Positions 1 to 5,448 of a DNA stretch of 9,000 nt are shown piece after piece. Each line of letters starts with the position of its first letter. The stretch's first letter is position 1. The notes below the pieces were generated by a model. That model was not told where the DNA came from, did no database searches, and saw only the letters and a list, made by a program, of their open reading frames with translations. Source of the stretch: Micrococcaceae bacterium UBA4005 (GTDB lineage: Bacteria > Actinomycetota > Actinomycetes > Actinomycetales > Micrococcaceae); assembly GCA_002384315.1 (NCBI GenBank), contig DGBL01000230.1, forward strand, positions 7,153 to 16,152, given 5' to 3'. The position numbers and the translations under genes were made by a program.

Positions 1-1149
1 CGCCAGGATATTGGCCGCACGAATGTCTTCTTCCTGCATGTCTCGCTGGTGCCCTACATCGGTCCGTCGCAGGAACTGAAGACCAAACCGACCCAGCACT
101 CCGTGGCGATGCTGCGGTCCATCGGTATCCAGCCCGACGCGATCGTTATCCGCTCCGACCGGGAAGTGCCGCTCGCGATGCGGGAGAAGATCGGGCGCAT
201 GTGCGATGTTGACATCGACGCCGTCGTCAATGCCGCTGACGCGAAAAGTATTTACGACATTCCCAAAACTCTGCATGCGCAGGGACTGGACGCATATATT
301 GTGCAGGCGCTGGATATGAAGTTCAAGGATGTCAACTGGACCAAGTGGAATAAATTGCTGGATGTCGTCCACAACCCCCGGCACCACGTCGAAATTGCGC
401 TGGTGGGCAAGTATATTGATCTGCCTGATGCTTATCTCTCGGTGACTGAAGCCCTGCGCGCAGGAGGATTCGCGAACAAGACGAAGGTGGACATCCGCTG
501 GGTGCCCTCCGACGAATGCGACACGCCCGACGGCGCTGCGAAAGCCCTCGCCGGCGTGGATGCGATCTGCGTGCCGGGTGGATTCGGAATTCGCGGTCTG
601 GAAGGCAAGCTGGGTGCGCTGCGGTATGCGCGCGAGAACCAGGTTCCAACCCTGGGGCTCTGCCTGGGGCTGCAGTGCATGGTGATCGAATATGCCCGGA
701 ACATGGTAGGACTCGCCTATGCCTCCTCCAGCGAGTTCGAGCCTGACACGGAGTTCCCGGTCATCGCAACGATGGCCGAACAAAAGGAGATTGTTGCCGG
801 CGACGGCAACATGGGTGGGACCATGCGGCTGGGGCTCTGGGAGGCGAAGCTTGCCGAAGGCTCCGTGGTTGCCAGCACGTATGGAACGACGACGGTCAGC
901 GAACGCCACCGGCATCGCTATGAGGTGAACAACGACTATCGCGCCCAGCTGGCAGATGCCGGGCTTGTATTCTCCGGGACGTCACCGGACGGGACCTTGG
1001 TCGAATTCGTTGAATTGCCGCGCAACGTCCACCCTTACTATGTATCCACCCAGGCGCATCCGGAACTGAGCTCGCGGCCAACCCGGCCACACCCGCTGTT
1101 CGCTGGCCTCGTCAAGGCCGCGCTCGAGCGCGCCGGAGCCAAGGCTTAA
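1..1149 (+). CDS. pyrG: CTP synthase, C-terminal part (5' end outside window)
   Basis: Makes CTP from UTP, ATP and glutamine-derived ammonia in the cytoplasm, the last step of de novo pyrimidine nucleotide synthesis. The reading frame is open from base 1 and yields 382 residues. The family is usually about 545-570 residues, so roughly 165-190 N-terminal residues, including the nucleotide-binding P-loop, lie upstream. The first part is the end of the synthetase domain, with the characteristic [11 protein letters not shown] stretch and the MCDVD segment. The rest is a class I glutamine amidotransferase domain. Its triad is complete: nucleophile Cys in GLCLGLQ (codon 661-663), and His and Glu in AHPEL (codons 1057-1059 and 1063-1065). 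The GTG at 49 is an internal Val codon, not the start. The stop is followed after 2 bases by the NUDIX gene, so the two are probably co-transcribed. Identification is secure. Confidence 0.97.
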   Translation, partial: RQDIGRTNVFFLHVSLVPYIGPSQELKTKPTQHSVAMLRSIGIQPDAIVIRSDREVPLAMREKIGRMCDVDIDAVVNAADAKSIYDIPKTLHAQGLDAYIVQALDMKFKDVNWTKWNKLLDVVHNPRHHVEIALVGKYIDLPDAYLSVTEALRAGGFANKTKVDIRWVPSDECDTPDGAAKALAGVDAICVPGGFGIRGLEGKLGALRYARENQVPTLGLCLGLQCMVIEYARNMVGLAYASSSEFEPDTEFPVIATMAEQKEIVAGDGNMGGTMRLGLWEAKLAEGSVVASTYGTTTVSERHRHRYEVNNDYRAQLADAGLVFSGTSPDGTLVEFVELPRNVHPYYVSTQAHPELSSRPTRPHPLFAGLVKAALERAGAKA

Positions 1150-1151
1150 CC

Positions 1152-1835
1152 ATGCCTGCCGCCCCCCGCGCAGACGGATTCGCCGATGAGCAGAGCCCGC
1201 GGACGCTGATCCATTCGGCGGTTGCTTTCCCCGGTAAAGTCTGGGATGTCCGCAGCGAGGGGTTCAGCCTGGAGGCCGGCGGCGAGGAAATCGTCCGGGA
1301 GTACATTGACCACCCCGGGGCGGTTGCGGTGCTGGTGATGAACGAGGCCGGTCAGGTGCTGCTGATCCGGCAGTACCGTCACCCCGTGCGGATGATGCTC
1401 TGGGAAATTCCAGCCGGATTGCTGGACGAACCAGGGGAGGACTTCCAAGCCGCAGCGCAGCGCGAGCTCGCCGAAGAGGCAGACCTGCGGGCTGGGCGGT
1501 GGCACGTCCTAATAGACCTTTTCCTCTCTCCAGGGTCATCCTCCGAAGCGCTGCGGATCTACCTTGCCCGGGACATCACTGCGGTGCCTGCGGCGGATCG
1601 GCATACCCGCGCCCATGAGGAAGCCGAAATCGAATTTTTATGGGTTGACCTGGACACTGCAGTGCAGGCAGTCCTGGAGGGGCGTATCCACAGTCCTTCG
1701 GCGTCGGCCGCCATCCTCGCCGCATACGCCGCGCATGCTACGGACTTTGACGCATTGCGGCCTGCCGAGGCGCCTTGGCTGGAGCACCCAGGCCAGCTCC
1801 GGACCCGGCCAGCGGGCTCCGCACCACGGCAATGA
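1152..1835 (+). CDS. NUDIX hydrolase, ADP-ribose pyrophosphatase type
   Basis: Probably hydrolyses ADP-ribose or a related nucleoside-diphosphate sugar to AMP and a sugar phosphate. The protein has 227 residues; an N-terminal beta domain (about 20-60) precedes the NUDIX fold. The box lies at residues 89-112: G89, E96, R104-E105, E108-E109. One extra residue sits between Gly and the first Glu, as in the mycobacterial pyrG-linked ADP-ribose pyrophosphatase (PAGLLD-type). Pro127, about 16 residues after the box, fits the ADP-ribose subfamily. One oddity is that the usual Gly of EExGU is Asp111. The ATG is 2 bases after the pyrG stop, with AAGG 7 bases upstream as a weak ribosome site. The stop overlaps the xerD start. 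The gene order pyrG-NUDIX-xerD is an established actinobacterial arrangement. The substrate is inferred from family and context only. Confidence 0.9.
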   Translation: MPAAPRADGFADEQSPRTLIHSAVAFPGKVWDVRSEGFSLEAGGEEIVREYIDHPGAVAVLVMNEAGQVLLIRQYRHPVRMMLWEIPAGLLDEPGEDFQAAAQRELAEEADLRAGRWHVLIDLFLSPGSSSEALRIYLARDITAVPAADRHTRAHEEAEIEFLWVDLDTAVQAVLEGRIHSPSASAAILAAYAAHATDFDALRPAEAPWLEHPGQLRTRPAGSAPRQ

Positions 1836-2815
1836 CGGTGCCCGCGCTTGCCGCCCAGGCCGCCGGAGATGAGCTAGGCTCCACACCGGTTGGGCGCTTA
1901 ATGGGCGAATACATCCTGCATATGACAGTGGAGCGGGGACTGTCAGCCAATACGCTTTCCGCCTACCGCCGGGACCTCCTGCGCTACCACCGCTACCTGA
2001 AGACGCAGGCAGTCAGCGAGCCTGCGGAGATCAGTCGCCAGCACGTCACCGGATTCGCCCGAGCCGTTGCCGAAGGCAGTGACGGGCAGTCCCCGCTCAG
2101 CCCACGGTCCGCTGCCCGAACCATCGTCGCGGTCCGCGGACTTCACCGGTTCTGGGCCCTCGAAGGGGTGTGCGCCACTGACCCCGCCCGTGAGGTCCAT
2201 CCGCCCGTCGCGGGCAGGCGGCTGCCCAAAGCAATTTCGGTCACCGAGGTGGAACGGATCCTCGACGCCGTGGACACGGGAACGCCCACCGGGCTCCGGG
2301 ACAGGGCGCTGCTTGAGTTTCTGTATTCCACCGGTTCGCGCATCAGCGAGGCGGTAGGGCTGGACGTCGACGACGTCTCCCTGCAGGAGGAGTCGGGAAT
2401 TCCCGGCGTCGTGCGGCTGTTCGGGAAAGGTTCTAAAGAACGACTCGTGCCAGTGGGTTCCTATGCGGCCAAAGCCGTTGACGCCTACCTGGTGCGTGCC
2501 CGCCCGCTCCTCGCCGCCAAGGGAAGAGGAATTCCCGCACTCTTTCTCAATGCGCGCGGAGGCCGTCTGAGTAGGCAGAGCGCGTGGACCATCCTGAAAG
2601 CGGCGGCAGAACGCGCGTCCGTTGCGCAGGGGGTTTCTCCACATACGCTGCGGCATTCATTCGCCACCCACCTGCTGGAGGGTGGGGCTGATGTGCGCGT
2701 GGTCCAGGAACTGCTGGGCCACGCCTCCGTGACCACCACGCAGGTGTACACCCTGGTGACAGCAGACACGCTGCGCGAAGTGTATGCCGCCGCGCATCCG
2801 CGGGCCCTCGGTTAG
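1832..2815 (+). CDS. xerD: Site-specific tyrosine recombinase XerD
   Basis: Partner of XerC in resolving chromosome dimers at dif near the terminus, acting with FtsK at the septum. The protein has 327 residues. It has an N-terminal SAM-like DNA-binding domain (about 20-115, with [17 protein letters not shown]) and a C-terminal catalytic domain (about 130-320). The catalytic set is complete: R170 (TGSRISE), K199 (GKGSKER), H271 and R274 (PHTLRH), H297 (LLGH) and nucleophile Y306 (QVYT). Between R170 and K199 it has about five residues more than E. coli XerD. I chose the ATG at 1832 because it overlaps the NUDIX stop as ATGA, implying translational coupling. A TTG at 1775 in the same frame would add 19 residues inside the NUDIX gene and is unlikely. 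No ribosome site precedes the ATG. XerD rather than XerC is judged from the pyrG-linked position and the motifs. No dif site is seen here, and none is needed nearby. Confidence 0.93.
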   Translation: MTVPALAAQAAGDELGSTPVGRLMGEYILHMTVERGLSANTLSAYRRDLLRYHRYLKTQAVSEPAEISRQHVTGFARAVAEGSDGQSPLSPRSAARTIVAVRGLHRFWALEGVCATDPAREVHPPVAGRRLPKAISVTEVERILDAVDTGTPTGLRDRALLEFLYSTGSRISEAVGLDVDDVSLQEESGIPGVVRLFGKGSKERLVPVGSYAAKAVDAYLVRARPLLAAKGRGIPALFLNARGGRLSRQSAWTILKAAAERASVAQGVSPHTLRHSFATHLLEGGADVRVVQELLGHASVTTTQVYTLVTADTLREVYAAAHPRALG

Positions 2816-2818
2816 GCT
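2813..2818 (+). promoter_or_regulatory. Possible -10 element for a leaderless NUDIX transcript
   Basis: TAGGCT overlaps the xerD stop codon and fits the actinobacterial TANNNT pattern. It ends exactly 6 bases before the ATG at 2825, so transcription would start at or next to the start codon. No Shine-Dalgarno sequence precedes that ATG, which agrees with leaderless translation. No convincing -35 is visible. A six-base match is weak by itself, and read-through from xerD remains possible. Confidence 0.3.
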
Positions 2819-2824
2819 GCGTGG

Positions 2825-3343
2825 ATGACGCCGGGGCAGCAGCGGTCGCAGCCTCCAGAATCAGCGTCAGGTTTCCGGGCGGTGGCCCTGTGCTTCCTGT
2901 TCCGTGACAGCGCGGCAGGCAGGCAGGTTTTGCTGGGACTGAAGAAGACAGGCTTCGGCACCGGACGGATTGTCACCCTGGGCGGAAAGATCGAACCCGG
3001 GGAAACTCCCGCGGCTGCTGCCGTGCGGGAGGTACGGGAGGAATCGGGAATTTTCGTCGAAGAAAAGGACCTCAGCCCCCTGGGCACGGTCCGGTGGAGC
3101 TTTCCGGCGCGGCCGCAGTGGAATATGGAAGCGGCAGTGTTCACTGCGGAGAGGTTTTCGGGAACCGCTACTGACAGCGACGAGGTCGATCCCGAATGGT
3201 TCCCCGTGGACGCCCTGCCGTGGGAGGGGATGTGGGACGATGCTGCATATTGGCTCCCGCAGATCATTGACGGGACGTGGATCGACGCGCGGATCGTCCT
3301 CAATCCCGACAATTCGAGTGTGGCGGCCGCCGTCGTGCGCTGA
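2825..3343 (+). CDS. NUDIX hydrolase, MTH1/MutT-like nucleotide-pool sanitiser
   Basis: Likely removes oxidised or otherwise damaged purine nucleoside triphosphates by hydrolysis to the monophosphate. The protein has 172 residues. It carries a perfect NUDIX box at residues 54-76: G54, E60, R68-E69, E72-E73, G75. Outside the box it follows human MTH1 rather than E. coli MutT: KKTGFGTGR at 40-48 ahead of the box, SDEVDPEWF at 118-126, and MWDDAAYWLP at 136-145. Aligned by eye, the MTH1 base-recognition residues N33, D119 and D120 become V50, D139 and A140, so specificity need not be strict for 8-oxo-dGTP. The start lies 9 bases after the xerD stop with no ribosome site. It may be read through from xerD or from its own leaderless start. 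It converges with the DUF3515 gene. The fold is certain, the substrate inferred. Confidence 0.87.
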   Translation: MTPGQQRSQPPESASGFRAVALCFLFRDSAAGRQVLLGLKKTGFGTGRIVTLGGKIEPGETPAAAAVREVREESGIFVEEKDLSPLGTVRWSFPARPQWNMEAAVFTAERFSGTATDSDEVDPEWFPVDALPWEGMWDDAAYWLPQIIDGTWIDARIVLNPDNSSVAAAVVR

Positions 3344-3396
3344 TTGGTGCGGCTGGCTGATGGGTACGACTGTATGCGCCGGAGCCAGCGCTGCCG
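3344..3396. other. Convergent intergenic spacer without a clear terminator
   Basis: These 53 bases separate the stop codons of the NUDIX gene (+) and the DUF3515 gene (-). I looked for a GC-rich stem followed by a T-run on either strand and found none. The only nearby stem is 5 bp (CCGCT, loop ATGG, AGCGG at 3394-3407), partly inside the DUF3515 gene and without a T-tract. Termination here would have to be Rho-dependent or overlapping. Confidence 0.5.
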
Positions 3397-3894
3397 CTAT
3401 GGAGCGGGTAATTCTAGCGTGTCCTGCCGTCCCAGACACTCCCGGTCCTGCCCGATGACCGACACGGCGGCTCCGAGTTCCACCAGCACGGTGCTGGAGG
3501 CGACCTGCTCGGGATCGAACAGGACCTCCACCGCTGGGTTCCGCCCGTAGGTGGTGGCCGTCCAGGACTTCTCCCCTTCACGCAGGACCCAGTCCACGCC
3601 GTTGACCGAGGCGCATTCGTCCGTGGTCGGCCCGGGCGGTTCGACACCGCAACGCAGCACCACTTTCGAGGGAGAACCCCAGGCCGAGGTCGCCTGGCTG
3701 TTTGTCTCCCGCCGGGAATGATCCGCGACGTCGATCGGCAAACCAACCATCACCTCGGCGCACGCCGGATTCGCGGCATCTTCTGCCGGGAGGACGTTGA
3801 CCACGGGCGTGCAGGCGGTCAGGAGCGTGGCAGTCAATGCTGATAGGGCCACGGGGAGCAGGGAATAGCGGTTCAGCGGGGGCCGGAGCAACAT
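3397..3894 (-). CDS. DUF3515 family lipoprotein
   Basis: Predicted membrane-anchored extracytoplasmic lipoprotein of unknown function, 165 residues. The N-terminus has arginines at 4 and 9, a hydrophobic stretch at about 11-27 and a lipobox LTAC. Cys28 is therefore the expected lipidated residue after signal peptidase II cleavage. The mature part contains ANPAC at 41-45, SQATSAWG at 66-73, VVLRCGV at 78-84, GPTTDEC at 88-94 and GVDWV at 99-103. I recognise these as the DUF3515 pattern of actinomycetes. Four further cysteines (45, 82, 94, 153) could form two disulfides. It is the only - strand gene. The family as I recall it often sits near ddl or thiL in other actinomycetes; neither is visible here. 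A stop codon two codons upstream of the ATG fixes the longest frame. No Shine-Dalgarno is present, but a TANNNT element 6 bases upstream suggests a leaderless message. Confidence 0.82.
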   Translation of the reverse strand: MLLRPPLNRYSLLPVALSALTATLLTACTPVVNVLPAEDAANPACAEVMVGLPIDVADHSRRETNSQATSAWGSPSKVVLRCGVEPPGPTTDECASVNGVDWVLREGEKSWTATTYGRNPAVEVLFDPEQVASSTVLVELGAAVSVIGQDRECLGRQDTLELPAP

Positions 3895-3895
3895 T

Positions 3896-3903
3896 GGTTA
3901 ACC
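3896..3903. promoter_or_regulatory. Palindrome GGTTAACC, copy 1 (candidate operator)
   Basis: Perfect 8-bp palindrome immediately upstream of the DUF3515 start codon, overlapping its predicted -10. The same 8-mer recurs at 3968-3975. TTAA is rare in this GC-rich window: I found only about four occurrences by eye, and two of them are these. An operator role is inference. Confidence 0.4.
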
Positions 3904-3906
3904 GTA
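3901..3906 (-). promoter_or_regulatory. Possible -10 element for the DUF3515 gene
   Basis: Read on the - strand this is TACGGT, followed by 6 bases and then the ATG at 3894. It matches the TANNNT pattern seen at leaderless actinobacterial promoters. The gene has no ribosome binding site, which fits. The hexamer overlaps the palindrome at 3896-3903 by three bases. No good -35 is found 16-18 bases upstream. Confidence 0.35.
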
Positions 3907-3931
3907 GCGTCACCGGGCGCAGGTGCAGTGC

Positions 3932-3950
3932 CTGACCGGTGAAACGTCAG
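3932..3950. repeat. Interrupted inverted repeat CTGAC-N9-GTCAG
   Basis: Five-base arms at 3932-3936 and 3946-3950 with nine bases between them, roughly midway between the two GGTTAACC palindromes in the divergent spacer. The arms are short and could arise by chance. The repeat is listed because it falls in a probable regulatory region. Confidence 0.25.
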
Positions 3951-3958
3951 CGAAAAGC

Positions 3959-3964
3959 TACGAT
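3959..3964 (+). promoter_or_regulatory. Possible -10 element for the LCP glycan operon
   Basis: TACGAT resembles TATAAT at four of six positions. It lies 32 bases ahead of the GTG start, leaving room for a leader with the AGGGGA ribosome site. Transcription would start at about 3971, inside the second GGTTAACC. The nearest -35-like sequence, CTGACC at 3932-3937, is 21 bases away, which is too far for a standard sigma-70-type promoter. Confidence is therefore low. Confidence 0.35.
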
Positions 3965-3967
3965 GGA

Positions 3968-3975
3968 GGTTAACC
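3968..3975. promoter_or_regulatory. Palindrome GGTTAACC, copy 2 (candidate operator)
   Basis: Identical to the palindrome at 3896-3903, with a centre-to-centre distance of 72 bp, close to seven helical turns. Here the symmetry extends to ten bases (AGGTTAACCT, 3967-3976). It starts 3 bases downstream of the predicted -10 of the LCP gene, so a bound protein would cover the likely transcription start. Confidence 0.4.
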
Positions 3976-3984
3976 TTCAGAATC

Positions 3985-3990
3985 AGGGGA
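3985..3990 (+). promoter_or_regulatory. Ribosome binding site of the LCP gene
   Basis: AGGGGA lies 6 bases ahead of the GTG at 3997. It decides this GTG as the start over internal candidates. It is among the strongest ribosome sites in the window. Confidence 0.7.
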
Positions 3991-3996
3991 ACAGCT

Positions 3997-5034
3997 GTGT
4001 CAGATTATTACTACGACGACGAACCGGTTTCGCCGCACCAGAGGCCGCACCGCCGGAGGCGGCCTGCGCGCACTGCTCTGTTGGTTCTGGTGAGTATCGT
4101 TCTGGTAGCGGCCATTGCGGTGGGTGGCTACCTCTTCAGCCTGGCGAGTGTCTTCAACAGCAAATCGCAGACTATTGAAGCCGCCTTCCCTGAGGGCGAC
4201 CGGCCTCCGGCCGCTCCCGGGGACAACATCCTTTTGCTTGGCAGTGACGAAGGGGCGGACACCGAGGAGCAGATCGCCAGTGGTGCGCCGCGGGATACCC
4301 GCGCAGACACCATGATGCTCGTCCACATTCCGAAGGATCGCTCCCAGATTTTCGTGATGTCCATCATGCGCGACACCTGGACCGAAATCCCGGGTGTCGG
4401 CGAGGGGAAGATGAACTCCGCCATGTCCATCGGTGGTATCCCGCTGGTCGTCCAGACCATCGAGGCGATGTTTGATTCGCGCATCGACCATGTGGCCATG
4501 ATCGACTTCGAAGGCTTCAAGGGCCTGACGGACGCCCTCGGCGGAGTGGAAGTAGATAACCCTGGCGCGTTCCAGTCGCGCGGGTCCAAGGGCGAGTACT
4601 TCGCCGAAGGTCCGATCACCCTCTCCGGAGACCAGGCCCTGAAATTCGTGCGCGAACGCTACGCCTTCGGAGACGGCGACTATCAGCGGGTCAAAAACCA
4701 GCAAGTGTTCGTCAAGGCGCTCATGGGTGAAGTCCTCACGCCACAAACCCTCGCGAATCCGGTCAAGCTCTATCAACTCGTCGACGAGACGGCACCGTAT
4801 CTCAGCGTTGATAAAGAGTTCGGCGCCAGCACCGCTGGTGGGCTGGCATTCGGCTTACGCGGTGCGCGCACCAGCGATGTCCGGTTCTTCACGCTGCCAA
4901 ACCTCGGTGTGGGAACCTCCTTCGACGGGCAGTCGATCGTCGTGAAGGATGACGCGGCGATCGGCGAGATCTCCGGCGCCCTCGCGGACGACTCGTTAGG
5001 CCAATACCTGGACAGCTCCGATATTGAAAACTAG
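3997..5034 (+). CDS. LCP (LytR-CpsA-Psr) family cell-wall glycopolymer ligase
   Basis: LCP enzymes transfer glycopolymers from an undecaprenyl-phosphate-type lipid carrier onto peptidoglycan or another wall acceptor, outside the membrane. The protein has 345 residues. It has a short acidic/Tyr-rich start, a His/Arg/Pro-rich cytoplasmic stretch (about 13-25) and one transmembrane helix (about 26-48), followed by an LCP domain at about 76-245. Family motifs are present: DNILLLGSD (76-84), RADTMML (102-108), SIMRDTW (122-128), GGVEVDNPG (182-190), and the Arg-rich segment FVRERY...GDYQRVKNQQ (218-236) that binds the lipid pyrophosphate. No separate C-terminal LytR_C domain is recognisable in the last 100 residues. 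The GTG start is supported by AGGGGA 6 bases upstream. It heads a + strand run with a small membrane protein, two glycosyltransferases and an ABC exporter permease, consistent with attaching that locus's glycan to the wall. The exact polymer cannot be told. Confidence 0.93.
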   Translation: MSDYYYDDEPVSPHQRPHRRRRPARTALLVLVSIVLVAAIAVGGYLFSLASVFNSKSQTIEAAFPEGDRPPAAPGDNILLLGSDEGADTEEQIASGAPRDTRADTMMLVHIPKDRSQIFVMSIMRDTWTEIPGVGEGKMNSAMSIGGIPLVVQTIEAMFDSRIDHVAMIDFEGFKGLTDALGGVEVDNPGAFQSRGSKGEYFAEGPITLSGDQALKFVRERYAFGDGDYQRVKNQQVFVKALMGEVLTPQTLANPVKLYQLVDETAPYLSVDKEFGASTAGGLAFGLRGARTSDVRFFTLPNLGVGTSFDGQSIVVKDDAAIGEISGALADDSLGQYLDSSDIEN

Positions 5035-5049
5035 CCGGGAGCGATGCTC

Positions 5050-5409
5050 GTGAGAATACCGTCCGCCGTGGTCGGGACAGTGCTCGGTGGAATCCTGTTG
5101 ACCGGCGTGACCGCAGGTACCGCCTATGCGCAGCCGGGGGTAGTCGCAGCAGTCCAGGTGTCGACTGCATGGACTGGTCAGAGTACCGCCCCGCTGCAGG
5201 TTCCGCCCGCACCGCGGCCCGGTGGTCCGGCTGAAGGATTCGTACTCAAAGGCGAAAGCACGGTTCCGGAAGACTCGCTGGCGCGGCACCCGGCAACCAG
5301 GATCGCCACGATCCTGGTGCTGCTCGGCCTTGGGCTGCTCTACCACCGGGCCATGAGAGCCCGCCGGGCGCGGCCTATCCGCCAGTCCGCGTCAGACCCG
5401 GGCGAATGA
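5050..5409 (+). CDS. Small secreted/membrane protein of unknown function
   Basis: I do not recognise this family. From the GTG at 5050 it has 119 residues; an in-frame ATG at 5044 would give 121. I prefer the GTG because GGGAG at 5037-5041 sits 8 bases from it but only 2 from the ATG. The N-terminus is a signal sequence: one Arg, a hydrophobic core, and a likely cleavage after the AYA of GTAYAQ. A Gln/Pro/Gly-rich external segment of about 55 residues follows. Next comes a hydrophobic helix (TILVLLGLGLLY) and an Arg-rich tail RAMRARRARP, expected in the cytoplasm. Cleavage would thus leave a single-pass protein with an outside N-terminus. It begins 15 bases after the LCP stop and 39 bases separate it from the first glycosyltransferase, so it probably belongs to the same operon. 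A role as LCP partner or export accessory is speculation from position. Confidence 0.72.
   Translation: MRIPSAVVGTVLGGILLTGVTAGTAYAQPGVVAAVQVSTAWTGQSTAPLQVPPAPRPGGPAEGFVLKGESTVPEDSLARHPATRIATILVLLGLGLLYHRAMRARRARPIRQSASDPGE
5296..5318 (+). repeat. Perfect 10-bp hairpin inside the small membrane protein gene
   Basis: Arms ACCAGGATCG (5296-5305) and CGATCCTGGT (5309-5318) are perfectly complementary around a 3-base loop CCA. They lie within the segment coding the transmembrane helix, about 90 bases before the stop. No T-run follows, so it is not a standard intrinsic terminator. A role in messenger stability or in tuning expression of the downstream glycosyltransferases is possible but unproven. 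Confidence 0.55.
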
Positions 5410-5433
5410 CCGTTCGCCGTGCGCACTAGTAAT

Positions 5434-5440
5434 GAGGGAG
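5434..5440 (+). promoter_or_regulatory. Ribosome binding site deciding a TTG start
   Basis: GAGGGAG ends 8 bases before the TTG at 5449. The alternatives in the same frame are GTG at 5419, which would put this site inside the gene, and GTG at 5440, which overlaps it. The site therefore favours TTG. Confidence 0.6.
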
Positions 5441-5448
5441 TGGGAAAT

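Noticed and set aside
1775..1831. Longer xerD from a TTG at 1775
   Set aside because: It would overlap the NUDIX gene by 61 bases and add a Pro/Ala-rich tail not expected in XerD. The ATG at 1832 forms a standard ATGA overlap.
2394..2405. 12-bp perfect palindrome CGGGAATTCCCG inside xerD
   Set aside because: A perfect 12-bp palindrome is expected about twice in 9 kb by chance. It lies in a conserved coding frame and nothing links it to regulation.
2394..2450. Extra residues between the catalytic Arg and Lys of XerD as a sign of a mobile-element integrase
   Set aside because: The insertion is only about five residues, in a variable hairpin. All other motifs and the pyrG-NUDIX-xerD context fit chromosomal XerD, and no attachment site or element genes are seen.
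1943..2656. 237-codon open frame on the - strand opposite xerD
   Set aside because: It lies entirely within xerD, whose catalytic residues are all present. The translation has no recognisable motif, and long antisense frames are usual in GC-rich DNA.
3394..3407. Stem CCGCT/AGCGG near the end of the DUF3515 gene as a bidirectional terminator
   Set aside because: The stem is only 5 bp and no T-run follows on either strand.
3578..3913. - strand open frame overlapping the DUF3515 gene in another frame
   Set aside because: Its translation is Arg/Pro-rich low-complexity. The overlapping frame has a signal sequence, lipobox and DUF3515 motifs.
4000..4776. 258-codon open frame on the - strand opposite the LCP gene
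   Set aside because: The LCP gene has a clear ribosome site, membrane helix and family motifs. The antisense frame has no start signal or recognisable domain.
5419..5448. Longer first glycosyltransferase from the GTG at 5419
   Set aside because: It adds ten residues ahead of the typical MRVLVLTH start and would bury the GAGGGAG ribosome site inside the gene. It cannot be fully excluded.
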